Shown: one piece after another, positions 44,401 to 51,717 of the stretch | How positions within the stretch are numbered: the stretch's first letter is position 1 | Layout of the letters: the number at the start of each line of letters is the position of its first letter | NCBI RefSeq assembly: GCF_003994255.1 | Contig: NZ_ML133858.1 | Coordinates: 62,001-126,000, forward strand | From: Brachybacterium paraconglomeratum | GTDB lineage: Bacteria; Actinomycetota; Actinomycetes; Actinomycetales; Dermabacteraceae | Reading direction: 5' to 3' | DNA length: 64,000 nucleotides | Translations under genes and position numbers: made by a program | Notes under the pieces: generated by a model | What the model saw: the letters and a program-made list of their open reading frames with translations, nothing else | Databases searched by the model: none | What the model was told of the DNA's origin: nothing

Positions 44401-44994
44401 CACCTGCGCGGGATGGTGGATGTTGGGGATGCACACCACGTCCGCGGCGTCGAAGCGCGAGGCGAACTGCTCGTTCAGCCCCTCGGCGACGGTCTGGACC
44501 CGGTCGATCACCTCCCGCGCCTCGTCCACCAGCGCCCAGAGCTCGTCGTGGTGGCGGTAGTCGCCGTGCACCTGCAGCAGGGTGCGGGGGCGCCGCTCCT
44601 GACCGGCGAGGGCGCGTTGGAAGGCGAGGGCCTGGACCGGGGTCGTGAAGATCACGGTGTCCTCGGCGGTGAGCTCCTCGTTGAGCTGGCGCAGGGCCGC
44701 GAGCTGATCGGCGGTGAAGGCGTACGGCGTCGCGTAGACGCGCCCGGCGAGGACCGGATGGACGTTCGCGGCGAGCAGCCGGCCGCCCTCGGCGGGCAGG
44801 GTCTGGAGCGCATAGGCGGGGACCCCGGGATCCAGCGGCCAGCGCGGCATGGCGAGCTCGGCGCCGTCCCCCGCCCCCAGGAAGCTCAGGACTGCGAGCG
44901 GATATCCCCCACGATGCAGGGCGTTCGCGGTCTCCACCACGGACTTGTGGTAGCCGGTGGGGCCGGACAGCTCGTTGACGCAGATCAGGATCAT
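41455..44994 (-). CDS. Giant two-domain glycosyltransferase B (paralogue of A)
   Basis: The product is 1179 residues with the same plan as gene A. A GT4 domain (1 to about 390; ICVNELSGPTGYHKSVVET, SLSEGFGYPLLEAAYHRLP) and a beta-rich middle are followed by an Ala/Pro/Ser/Asp-rich disordered linker (about 558-655) that is much longer than in A. The C-terminal domain runs from about 697, with SSHWWAGIGAAAARSGARVSD, VVIAPHPAQ (His1081) and FSTSLWESAALGCPTYV. Both catalytic halves look intact. The two paralogues could add similar sugars in different linkages or to different acceptors. The start is an ATG at 44994. It lies downstream of the GT2 gene in the same direction. Confidence 0.75.
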   Translation of the reverse strand: MILICVNELSGPTGYHKSVVETANALHRGGYPLAVLSFLGAGDGAELAMPRWPLDPGVPAYALQTLPAEGGRLLAANVHPVLAGRVYATPYAFTADQLAALRQLNEELTAEDTVIFTTPVQALAFQRALAGQERRPRTLLQVHGDYRHHDELWALVDEAREVIDRVQTVAEGLNEQFASRFDAADVVCIPNIHHPAQVVRKPRTGVEIVLPASFQHRKNQLDAIRALSRLEDDSVRLTLWGNISPLNPYFIAVNELIDSLGLRDRVSIPGFGTEQDVYSSADIVLMTSLSEGFGYPLLEAAYHRLPTVTYDYEFGPRDAVEDGSSGFIVPVGDVDALVARLDELVADAQLRERFGRRAREIFDERFSAEAVVAKYGAVIGPPPGRSLDLSAVFSTDGEEPVPAGAISHRVTRSGLRRTHQVTVRSATALHDVQVDDGERILRPAVRRVGGATVIEFPVGSRGVVSFSTIPGGTDRHYLAGPANGGTLPVLPRLRRDADYGDGTPPVADTLLASRGGAKHVSWRTTPSDLAEFGAQGVDAVTWKLRQLMPSLPTLRGAKPSGDETPPADGAPERTAQEAETGSTSASEPSAEAQPGPDAGAPSTEVPPAAADAPAALSDPDAQADLSTPDASAGAPSAPSAPAGSSGGAAGALGGLGRAVGLPVQAMGSVGRVARTYASTAASMLVKAVAVTEPAPTHREIPRHPWFPVTGGVDSFGAPINSGGGVQVTNAGTEKRPTVRIQGEYDWLELRDGASRRRITPPWSYGEMFERFCAAEREHGLFDITTADGVHLWELGRSALVIQLAEAAGLWGPLAAAQGTVQDVYTGGKRLTTAPSADTVVFDYVRRGQSGYRTAPFVNDRTLFVVQPGADGYPDVDETNMVYPFAEFTQWKKDWRQRWSHLRVPEVDARPFEAALTQALGIRIDLGDHLRNRLAKFLAEREFFTPVFERVQPEEVLIASSHWWAGIGAAAARSGARVSDIQYALTSHYAPSFWFGQKPHYGATRFYAWSDFWAERTNVYDEHVVVPRQQPELTAAIEAPSTEEKRWDVCVISQPRVLRRILTFVQELVAERPELRVVIAPHPAQREIIGQELAASGLEESVDIAEEDTLTTITRSVMAVGTFSTSLWESAALGCPTYVIEVPGFEETLQDVESGLFRLARTPHDLVPYEVPASRHDIFG
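41458..42906 (-). repeat. Duplicated C-terminal coding segment, copy 2
   Basis: Partner of 37032-38482: same orientation, about 1.45 kb, starting with the EIPRHPW segment and running to the RHDIFG end in the protein. It ends close to the stop codon; copy 1 has two extra residues (TA). Confidence 0.8.
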
Positions 44995-45023
44995 GGTCCG
45001 CGCAGTCTATCCACGGGCCCCGC

Positions 45024-45818
45024 TCAGATCCGGTTCTTGCGAAGCGCCGCGAGCGCCCCGGTGACCAAGTGCACCGCTGCGCTCGGGACGGACAGCCGCT
45101 CCTGGCGGCGCAGCACCTGCCACACGGCGCGGATCGCACGGGTGCGGTCGGAGGAGTGCGAGTCCGCCTGCGCGGCGCGGTAGAGCGCCAGCGGCTCGTC
45201 GATCCCGGCGGCGGTGCCGCCCTCGCGCAGGATGCTCAGCCACAGCGCGTAGTCCTCGGCCCCGGGGACGTCCGGCATCGTCACCGGTCCCGTGCGCTCG
45301 AGGTCGACCACGGCGGTGAGGTTGCCGATGACGTTGCGGCGCAGCAGACCCTCGCGGGTGAGCTGCGTGGGGACGTGCACGATGCGGCCCTCGGACTCGA
45401 AATCCGCGCCGGTGCCGGCGAAGTCGGCCGACACACGGTGGTAGCCGCAGTACAGAAGTGACGCACCGCTCGTCCGGGCGAGATCGAGCTGCCGCTGCAG
45501 CTTCTCGGGGAGCCACAGGTCGTCCGCATCGCAGAAGGCGAGGAAACGCCCGGTGCCGCTGGCGATGCCCGAGTTTCGGGCCGCGGCCGGGCCGCCGCTG
45601 CGCTCCCGGCGGATGATCCGCACCCGCGCATCTCCCTCCGCGAGCTCCTCGGCGATGCGCACGGTGTCGTCCGTGGAGGCGTCGTCGACCACCACCAGCT
45701 CGAGGGAGCGGAAGGTCTGATCGAGTACGCTTGTCACCGATTGACGCAGGGTCCGCGCACCGTTGAACACCGGCATCACGACCGTCACCAGCGGAAGCGG
45801 ATCCTTTGCGGTAGTCAC
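45024..45818 (-). CDS. GT2 family glycosyltransferase
   Basis: The product is 264 residues: a compact GT-A domain with VTVVMPVFNGARTLRQSVTSVLDQ, VVVDDASTDDT, the metal motif FCDADDLWLPEKL and PGAEDYALWLSIL as the base/acceptor motif. No membrane segment. It is first in the leftward glycosyltransferase cluster and divergent from the second ABC exporter, so it may start the Pse-polymer repeat or its primer. The GTG at 45818 is eight bases after a consensus-like TATGAT -10, indicating a leaderless or near-leaderless message. Confidence 0.88.
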   Translation of the reverse strand: MTTAKDPLPLVTVVMPVFNGARTLRQSVTSVLDQTFRSLELVVVDDASTDDTVRIAEELAEGDARVRIIRRERSGGPAAARNSGIASGTGRFLAFCDADDLWLPEKLQRQLDLARTSGASLLYCGYHRVSADFAGTGADFESEGRIVHVPTQLTREGLLRRNVIGNLTAVVDLERTGPVTMPDVPGAEDYALWLSILREGGTAAGIDEPLALYRAAQADSHSSDRTRAIRAVWQVLRRQERLSVPSAAVHLVTGALAALRKNRI

Positions 45819-45826
45819 GACGCACG

Positions 45827-45832
45827 ATCATA
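45827..45832 (-). promoter_or_regulatory. -10 element of the leftward glycosyltransferase cluster
   Basis: TATGAT, the closest -10 to consensus in the window, lies on the minus strand eight bases before the GT2 GTG. It probably drives the 45818-37026 gene group. Confidence 0.6.
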
Positions 45833-45888
45833 CCGACGCCCGAGGACGGCCCAGCCCGCCGCGCCCGTCCGGCTAGAGGAGAACGAAC

Positions 45889-46815
45889 TTGGCAGATCAG
45901 AAGGCGGAGGTACCGCTCGCTCCGCGCCTGACATCCGCGGAGTCAGAAGCGCTCGCCGCGCGGGCGGGACTGGACGAGATGGGGGTCCGGCCCCCGCTGG
46001 GCCGCTACATCAAGCAGGTCTGGCAGCGGCGGTCGTTCATCTGGAACCTCTCCGCGTCCCGCGCGTACTCCCGCAACCAGGGCTCGTACCTGGGTCAGGC
46101 CTGGGCGATCCTGCGCCCCGTGCTCGACGCGGCCGTGTACGTGATCATCTTCGGCTTCCTGTTCCACTCCAGCGCGCCCGGCATCGAGAACCGCGCGGCG
46201 TTCATCACCATCGGCACCTTCACCTACTCCCTGTTCCAGACCTCGGTGATGTCGGGCCTGAACTCGGTGCCCACCAACCTGCAGCTGATCAGGTCGCACA
46301 AGTTCCCGCGCGCGGTCGTGCCGCTCGCGACGGTGATGACCGAGACCGTGCTGTTCGCCCCGATCCTGGTGGCGATGACGGCGGTCGTGCTGGTGACCGG
46401 CGTGCTGCCGGGCATGGGCGTGGTCGTGCCGACCTGGTCGTGGCTGACGCTCCCCTTCGCGGCCGTGCTGCTCGCGGTGTTCTCCGCCGGCGTGGCCATG
46501 TTCTTCGCGCGCCTGGGCGCGCGCGCCCCGGACATCGCCAACGCCATGCCCTTCATCCTGACGCTGGGTCGCTACGCCTCCGGCGCCATGTTCCTGATCT
46601 CGGCCATGGTCCCCGACGAGCTCTGGCTGAAGCCGCTCCTGCTGCACCAGCCGGTCGCGATCTACCTGGAGCTGTTCCGTGCGGCGTTCGGCAACGAGCC
46701 GCTGATCCCGATGACAGCGGGCCTCTGGCTCGAGGCCACCGCATGGGCGGTGGGCGTCTTCGCCATCGGATTCCTGTACTTCTGGCGCGCAGAGGAGACC
46801 TACGGTCGTGACTGA
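45889..46815 (+). CDS. Second polysaccharide ABC exporter permease (Wzm/TagG type)
   Basis: The product is 308 residues. A cytoplasmic head leads to the coupling segment LSASRAYSRNQGSYLGQAWAILRPVLDAAVYVIIFGFLF and six membrane helices of an ABC-2 polysaccharide/teichoic acid exporter. The TTG at 45889 is chosen because AGAGGAGA stands seven bases upstream. It is divergent from the GT2 gene and overlaps the ATPase gene by eight bases. It is only distantly similar to the galactan Wzm in this window. Its position next to the giant glycosyltransferases and Pse genes makes their product the likely substrate. Confidence 0.9.
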   Translation: MADQKAEVPLAPRLTSAESEALAARAGLDEMGVRPPLGRYIKQVWQRRSFIWNLSASRAYSRNQGSYLGQAWAILRPVLDAAVYVIIFGFLFHSSAPGIENRAAFITIGTFTYSLFQTSVMSGLNSVPTNLQLIRSHKFPRAVVPLATVMTETVLFAPILVAMTAVVLVTGVLPGMGVVVPTWSWLTLPFAAVLLAVFSAGVAMFFARLGARAPDIANAMPFILTLGRYASGAMFLISAMVPDELWLKPLLLHQPVAIYLELFRAAFGNEPLIPMTAGLWLEATAWAVGVFAIGFLYFWRAEETYGRD

Positions 46816-47671
46816 GGACATCGATTTCGAGATCGACCCCGAGAACCTCCCGGACCGCGTGGACCGCGACAAGCCGCTGGGCGCGCCGTCGGTGGTGGTC
46901 GACGACCTGCACATCACCTACCGCGTGTTCGGCGCCCGCCGCAGCGGGACCACCAAGCAGCGCGCCTCGCTGTGGGACAAGATGGTCAGCCTCGGCCGCC
47001 CCGACACCGGCCCGATCACCGAGGTGCCCGCCGTGCGCGGCGTGTCCTTCGTGGCCCATCACGGCGAGTCCATCGGCATCCTGGGCACCAACGGCTCCGG
47101 CAAGTCGACCCTGCTGCGGGCCGTGGCGGGGCTGCTGCCGCCGTCCTCGGGCCGGGTGTTCACCTCCGCCGAGCCGGAGCTGCTGGGCGTGAACGCGGCG
47201 ATGCTCCCCCGGCTCACGGGCGAGCGCAACATCATGATCGGCGGTCTCGCCCTCGGGCTGAGCACCAAGGAGGTCAAGGAGAACATCCCGGGCGTGGCGG
47301 ACTTCGCCGAGCTCGGCGACTTCCTGTACCTGCCGATGACGTCCTACTCCTCCGGCATGGCCTCGCGCCTGCGGTTCGCGATCTCGACGATCCGCACCCC
47401 CGAGATCCTCATGATCGATGAGGCCCTCGCCACCGGCGACGCCTCGTTCCGCAAGAAGAGCACCGCCCGGATCGAGGAGATCCGCGGCCAGGCCGGCACC
47501 GTGTTCTTCGTGTCGCACTCGCTCGCCTCCGTGCGGGCGATGTGCACGCGCGCGCTCTGGATCGACAAGGGCGTGCTGGTGGCCGACGGCGACGTCGACG
47601 AGGTCGCGGACCTCTACCACGCCTACGTGGAGGGCCGCACCGACGCCTCCTCCGGCGCGAAGCTGAAGTAG
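46808..47671 (+). CDS. Second polysaccharide ABC exporter ATPase (Wzt/TagH type)
   Basis: The product is 287 residues. An N-terminal extension precedes VVVDDLHITYRVFG. The ABC motifs are Walker A GTNGSGKS, signature SYSSGM, Walker B EILMIDEALATGD and switch VSHSL. It ends just after the nucleotide-binding domain, without a carbohydrate-binding domain. It works with the permease encoded by the overlapping gene (GTG start, eight-base overlap). The pair would export an undecaprenyl-linked polymer across the membrane. A perfect hairpin terminator follows. Confidence 0.92.
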   Translation: MTEDIDFEIDPENLPDRVDRDKPLGAPSVVVDDLHITYRVFGARRSGTTKQRASLWDKMVSLGRPDTGPITEVPAVRGVSFVAHHGESIGILGTNGSGKSTLLRAVAGLLPPSSGRVFTSAEPELLGVNAAMLPRLTGERNIMIGGLALGLSTKEVKENIPGVADFAELGDFLYLPMTSYSSGMASRLRFAISTIRTPEILMIDEALATGDASFRKKSTARIEEIRGQAGTVFFVSHSLASVRAMCTRALWIDKGVLVADGDVDEVADLYHAYVEGRTDASSGAKLK

Positions 47672-47706
47672 GGCCGACGGGCACAGCCCCCACGGGGCAT
47701 CACCTG

Positions 47707-47748
47707 CGAACGGCGGGCCGGGCTATCTCTCGCCCGGCCCGCCGTTCG
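47707..47748. terminator. Perfect 17-bp hairpin terminator
   Basis: Arms 47707-47723 and 47732-47748 (cgaacggcgggccgggc and its exact complement) enclose an 8-base loop, tatctctc. The hairpin lies between the convergent exporter ATPase and purE genes. Confidence 0.8.
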
Positions 47749-47780
47749 TCGTGGGTCCGCCGGTCAGCGGCCCGCGGAGT

Positions 47781-48302
47781 TCACCGCGACGCCCGCAGCG
47801 CCTCGCCCTTGGCCATCGCCAGGCCGCGCAGCTCCTCCTGGAACTCCACCATCCGCTCGCGCAGCTGCGCCGCGTGCTCGTCGCCGCCGGCGGAGAGGAT
47901 CCGTGCGGCGAGCAGCCCGGCGTTGCGGGCCCCGCCGATGGACACGGTCGCGACCGGCACCCCGGCCGGCATCTGCACGATGGAGAGCAGGGAGTCCATG
48001 CCGTCGAGGTGCTTCAGCGGCACCGGCACGCCGATCACGGGCAGCGGGGTGAGGGAGGCGAGCATGCCGGGGAGGTGGGCGGCGCCGCCGGCGCCGGCGA
48101 TCAGCACACGCAGCCCGCGCTCGGCGGCGCCGCGTCCGTAGGCGACCATGTCCTCGGGCATGCGGTGGGCGGAGACCACGTCGACCTCCACCTCGATCCC
48201 GAACTCGGCGAGCGCCTCCTCCGCGGCCCGCATCACGGGGTAGTCGGAGTCGGAGCCCATCACGATCCCGACCAGGGGGCGGGGTGCGGCGTCGGCGGTC
48301 AT
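47781..48302 (-). CDS. purE: N5-carboxyaminoimidazole ribonucleotide mutase (PurE)
   Basis: The product is 173 residues. [48 protein letters not shown] and the [16 protein letters not shown] tail are full class I PurE signatures. The catalytic His in SAHR is present. It rearranges N5-CAIR to CAIR in purine synthesis. Its ATG overlaps the purK stop by four bases, so the two pathway partners are coupled. Confidence 0.96.
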   Translation of the reverse strand: MTADAAPRPLVGIVMGSDSDYPVMRAAEEALAEFGIEVEVDVVSAHRMPEDMVAYGRGAAERGLRVLIAGAGGAAHLPGMLASLTPLPVIGVPVPLKHLDGMDSLLSIVQMPAGVPVATVSIGGARNAGLLAARILSAGGDEHAAQLRERMVEFQEELRGLAMAKGEALRASR

Positions 48303-49528
48303 CGGGGGTCTCCCTCGGGGGTGGGGGCGGTGGGCGCGGCGCCCGCGTCGGGGCCGTCGATGATGAGTCGCTCGGCGCGGTGGGCGCGGGCGAGGAGGTC
48401 CTCGGCGTCGTCCCCGAGCAGGGTGACGTGGCCGATCTTCCGGCCGGGGCGCACCGACTTGCCGTACAGGTGGACCTTCAGTTGCGGCTCCTCGTCGAGG
48501 GCCGCGGCGGTGCCGGGGGCGAGGTCCTCGGCGCTGCCGCCGAGGAGGTTGACCATCACGGCCACGGGGGCGAGCGGCGCGGTCGCGCCGAGCGGCAGGT
48601 CGGCGACGGCGCGGAGGTGCTGCTCGAACTGGCCGGTGACGGCGCCGTCCATGGACCAGTGGCCGGTGTTGTGGGGGCGCATGGCGAGCTCGTTGACGAG
48701 CACTCGCCCGTCGGCCGTCTCGAAGAGCTCCACGGCGAGCATCCCGGTGACGCCGAGGTCCTCGGCGATCGCGAGGGCGAGGGTCTGGATGCGCTGCTGG
48801 GCGGCGTCGTCGAGGCCGGGCGCGGGGGCGACGACCTCGTAGCAGACCCCGTCCTTCTGGAGCGACTGCACCACGGGATAGGCACTCGCCTCTCCCCCGG
48901 GCCGGCGCGCGACCTGGGCTGAGAGCTCGCGGGTGAAGGGGACGAGCTCCTCGGCGAGCAGCTCGCCGTGGGTCCCGAGCCAGTCCTCGGCCTCCTCGGC
49001 GGCCTCGACGATCCGCACCCCGTGGGCGTCGTAGCCGCCGCGCGGCGTCTTCACCACGAGCCGGCCGCCGGCCTCGGCGAGCGCCTGCTCGAGCGCGGCG
49101 AGGCTCCCGATCCGCCACCAGCGGGGGCAGGGGTGCCCGAGCGCGGTGAGCCGCTCGCGCATGACGAGCTTGTCCTGGGCGTGGACGAGGGCGCCGGGTC
49201 CGGGGCGCACGGCGGCGAGCCCCTCCCCCGCGATCCCCTCGAGGATCGCGGTGGGCACGTGCTCGTGGTCGAAGGTGAGCGCGTCGACGCCGTCGGCGAG
49301 GCCGCGCACCGCCTGCTCGTCGTCGTGCCGGCCCAGCCGCACGGTCGCGGCGACGGCGGCGGCGCTCTCCTCCGGAGCGGTCGCGAGCACCTCGAGGTCG
49401 AGGCCCAGCTCGATCGCGGGGCCGAGCATCATGCGGGCCAGCTGACCTGCTCCGACCACCCCGATCCGACGGGCGGGAGCTTCCTCGAAAGCGGCGGGCT
49501 GAGCGGGGCGGGGCGGGGTCGAAGACAC
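48299..49528 (-). CDS. purK: N5-carboxyaminoimidazole ribonucleotide synthase (PurK)
   Basis: The product is 409 residues. It is an ATP-grasp protein opening [22 protein letters not shown], with [15 protein letters not shown] and [30 protein letters not shown], the last highly characteristic of PurK. It carboxylates AIR at N5 using ATP and bicarbonate, feeding PurE. The GTG at 49528 is preferred because TACACT ends seven bases upstream (leaderless). An in-frame start about 30 codons earlier would lie inside the histidine kinase gene. Confidence 0.94.
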   Translation of the reverse strand: MSSTPPRPAQPAAFEEAPARRIGVVGAGQLARMMLGPAIELGLDLEVLATAPEESAAAVAATVRLGRHDDEQAVRGLADGVDALTFDHEHVPTAILEGIAGEGLAAVRPGPGALVHAQDKLVMRERLTALGHPCPRWWRIGSLAALEQALAEAGGRLVVKTPRGGYDAHGVRIVEAAEEAEDWLGTHGELLAEELVPFTRELSAQVARRPGGEASAYPVVQSLQKDGVCYEVVAPAPGLDDAAQQRIQTLALAIAEDLGVTGMLAVELFETADGRVLVNELAMRPHNTGHWSMDGAVTGQFEQHLRAVADLPLGATAPLAPVAVMVNLLGGSAEDLAPGTAAALDEEPQLKVHLYGKSVRPGRKIGHVTLLGDDAEDLLARAHRAERLIIDGPDAGAAPTAPTPEGDPR

Positions 49529-49535
49529 GGCCGCC

Positions 49536-49541
49536 AGTGTA
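49536..49541 (-). promoter_or_regulatory. -10 element of purK-purE (leaderless)
   Basis: TACACT on the minus strand, seven bases before the purK GTG, overlaps the first bases after the upstream kinase gene stop. Confidence 0.55.
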
Positions 49542-49547
49542 CTGAGG

Positions 49548-50996
49548 TCAGCCACGGGGCCGGGGGCGGCGCCGCACCACGGACCCCTGCGGGAGGGAGT
49601 CGAGATCGTCGCCGCCGGCGGCATGGCGGCCGACGGAGACGCCGCTGGGGGTCATGTCCGCGCGCTGGCCGCGGGGACGTCGCCCGGCCTTCTCACGGCG
49701 GCCCGACTCTCCGCCGGACTGCGCCCCGTGATCGTCCCCCGGCTCCTCGCCGGGAGCGGAGATCAGGAAGACGCCGAAGGTGGCGGGGTTCTCGGTGAGC
49801 AGCTCGAGGCGGCCGCCGTCGTCCTCGACGAGGGTGCGGGCGAGCGCGAGCCCGACCCCGGTGCCGCCCGAGGAGCGGCCGGAGACCGAGCGCTCGAAGA
49901 TCCGTGCGCCGAGCTCGGGGTCGATGCCGCCACCCTCGTCGGTGACCTCCACGACGGTGGAGTGGTCGTTGCGCCGCACCTTCAGGGAGGTGCGCCCGCC
50001 GCCGTGGGTGAGCGCGTTCTCGATGAGGGTGGCGATGACCTGGGTGAGCGGCCCGGTCGAGCCCCACACGGCGGCGCTGCGCGGCACCTGGATGTGCAGC
50101 TCGCGGCCGGCGCGGCGGTAGGCCGGGGACCATTCCTCGCTCTGCTGGGTGAGCACGGTGCCGAGCTCGACCACGCCGGGGGTGCGTCGCTGGGAGGAGC
50201 GGGGAGCGTTGATGAGGTCGTGGACCACCTCGGTGAGGCGGTCGATCTGCTCGAGCGAGATCCGGGCCTCGTCGCGCACCCACTCCTCGGTGCTGGTCGC
50301 GAGGATCTCGTCCAGCCGCATCGAGAGCGCGGTCAGCGGGGTGCGCAGCTGGTGGGAGGCGTCGGAGGCGAGGCGGGACTCGGCCTCGAGGCGCTCGTTG
50401 AGCATCGCGCCGGAGCGGGCGAGCTCGATCGCGACCTCGTCGATCTCCGCGATGCCGGAGGGCTGCCAGGGGCCGCGGGCGCGGCCGGAGCCCATCTCCT
50501 CGGCGCGCCGGGCCAGACGGGCCAGCGGCAGGGAGATCCGCTGCGCCTGCCACAGCGCGACCGAGACGCCGATCGAGAGGGCCGACAGGCCCGCGACGGT
50601 GATCAGCACCCAGGCGCTCGCGGTGTGGGCCCGCACGTCGGACTGCGGGATGAACACGGTGATCAGCTGCCCCGAGGCACCGGTGGTGCTCCGCTTGACC
50701 GGGTCGTCGCCGGGAGGATCACCGGCCGTGGTGGTCTCCCCCTCGTACACCACGGTGACGGCGATGTTGAGATCGGTCTGCTCGTCGACCCGTCGCTGCA
50801 GGAGCGCCTCGTCGATGGTCCCGTCCTCCTGGAGGCGGGTCTCGGTGTCGATGCGCACCCGGTCCAGGATCAGGTTCGCCTGGTTGGCGATGTTCTGGTT
50901 CGCCAGCTGCAGCCACGAGATGCCCAGCGGGATGCCGAGCATCAGCACGACGAGGACCACCGTGATGATGGTGGCCTGCAGCACGCGCTGCCGCAC
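49548..50996 (-). CDS. Two-component sensor histidine kinase
   Basis: The product is 482 residues. Membrane helices at about 8-29 and 127-150 enclose an approximately 95-residue outer sensor domain. A HAMP linker (about 150-203) and a HisKA domain with SDASHQLRTPL (His215) follow. The ATPase domain has IENALTHGGG (N box), DEGGGIDPEL (G1) and SSGGTGVGLALARTL (G2). About 60 disordered basic residues follow the catalytic domain. It pairs with the response regulator three bases upstream. The extracellular signal is unknown. Confidence 0.93.
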   Translation of the reverse strand: MRQRVLQATIITVVLVVLMLGIPLGISWLQLANQNIANQANLILDRVRIDTETRLQEDGTIDEALLQRRVDEQTDLNIAVTVVYEGETTTAGDPPGDDPVKRSTTGASGQLITVFIPQSDVRAHTASAWVLITVAGLSALSIGVSVALWQAQRISLPLARLARRAEEMGSGRARGPWQPSGIAEIDEVAIELARSGAMLNERLEAESRLASDASHQLRTPLTALSMRLDEILATSTEEWVRDEARISLEQIDRLTEVVHDLINAPRSSQRRTPGVVELGTVLTQQSEEWSPAYRRAGRELHIQVPRSAAVWGSTGPLTQVIATLIENALTHGGGRTSLKVRRNDHSTVVEVTDEGGGIDPELGARIFERSVSGRSSGGTGVGLALARTLVEDDGGRLELLTENPATFGVFLISAPGEEPGDDHGAQSGGESGRREKAGRRPRGQRADMTPSGVSVGRHAAGGDDLDSLPQGSVVRRRPRPRG

Positions 50997-50999
50997 GGG

Positions 51000-51695
51000 T
51001 CAGCTCTCCGTGCCGGTCTCGAAGCGGAAGCCGACTCCCCTCACCGTGGTGATCCGCCGGGGGTCCGTGGCGTCGTCACCCAGCTTGCGGCGCAGCCACG
51101 AGATGTGCATGTCGAGGGTCTTGGTGGAGCCCCACCACTCCGCACCCCAAACCTCGCGCATGAGGTCGTCGCGGGTGACGACGCTGCCGGACTCGCGCAC
51201 GAGCACGGTGAGCAGGTCGTACTCCTTCGCGGAGAGGCTGAGCTCCTCCCCGTCGGCGTAGGCGCGACGGGCGGAGACGTCGAGGGTGACGCCGTTGACG
51301 TCGTAGTTGTCGCCGGACTCCTCGGTCGCCTGCGAGCGCCGCATGAGGGCGCGGATCCGCGCCTGCAGCTCGCCGAGGCGGAAGGGCTTGGTGACGTAGT
51401 CGTCGGCTCCCGCGTCCAGGCCCACCACCGCGTCGACCTCGTCGGCGCGGGCGGTGAGGATCAGGATCGGCGACTCGAGCCCGCCCTTGCGCAGGCGCCG
51501 GGCGACCTCGAGGCCGTCGAGATCGGGCAGGCCCAGGTCCAGGATGACCAGGTCGATCGGGTCCGGTCCGGCGGCGATCCCGAGCGCGTCCATCCCTCGG
51601 GAGGCGCGCGTGACGGTGTATCCCTCCCGGTCCAGGGCCCGGGAGAGCGGTTCAGCGATGGCCGAGTCGTCCTCGACGAGAAGCAGTCGTGTCAC
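51000..51695 (-). CDS. OmpR/PhoB-family response regulator
   Basis: The product is 231 residues. The receiver domain has LLVEDDSAIAE, the phospho-acceptor in VILDLGLPDLDG (Asp53) and the switch lysine in DYVTKPFRLGEL. A winged-helix DNA-binding domain ends with KTLDMHISWLRRKLGDD and VRGVGFRFE. The start is placed at GTG 51695, seven bases after TACTAT. The ATG three codons upstream lies inside that -10 element and would not be on the message. It is transcribed with the kinase gene. Confidence 0.93.
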   Translation of the reverse strand: MTRLLLVEDDSAIAEPLSRALDREGYTVTRASRGMDALGIAAGPDPIDLVILDLGLPDLDGLEVARRLRKGGLESPILILTARADEVDAVVGLDAGADDYVTKPFRLGELQARIRALMRRSQATEESGDNYDVNGVTLDVSARRAYADGEELSLSAKEYDLLTVLVRESGSVVTRDDLMREVWGAEWWGSTKTLDMHISWLRRKLGDDATDPRRITTVRGVGFRFETGTES

Positions 51696-51702
51696 GTCAG
51701 CC

Positions 51703-51708
51703 ATAGTA
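51703..51708 (-). promoter_or_regulatory. -10 element of the two-component operon (leaderless)
   Basis: TACTAT on the minus strand overlaps the upstream ATG candidate and leaves seven bases to the GTG, which decides the start of the response regulator. Confidence 0.55.
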
Positions 51709-51717
51709 CGTCCCGCC

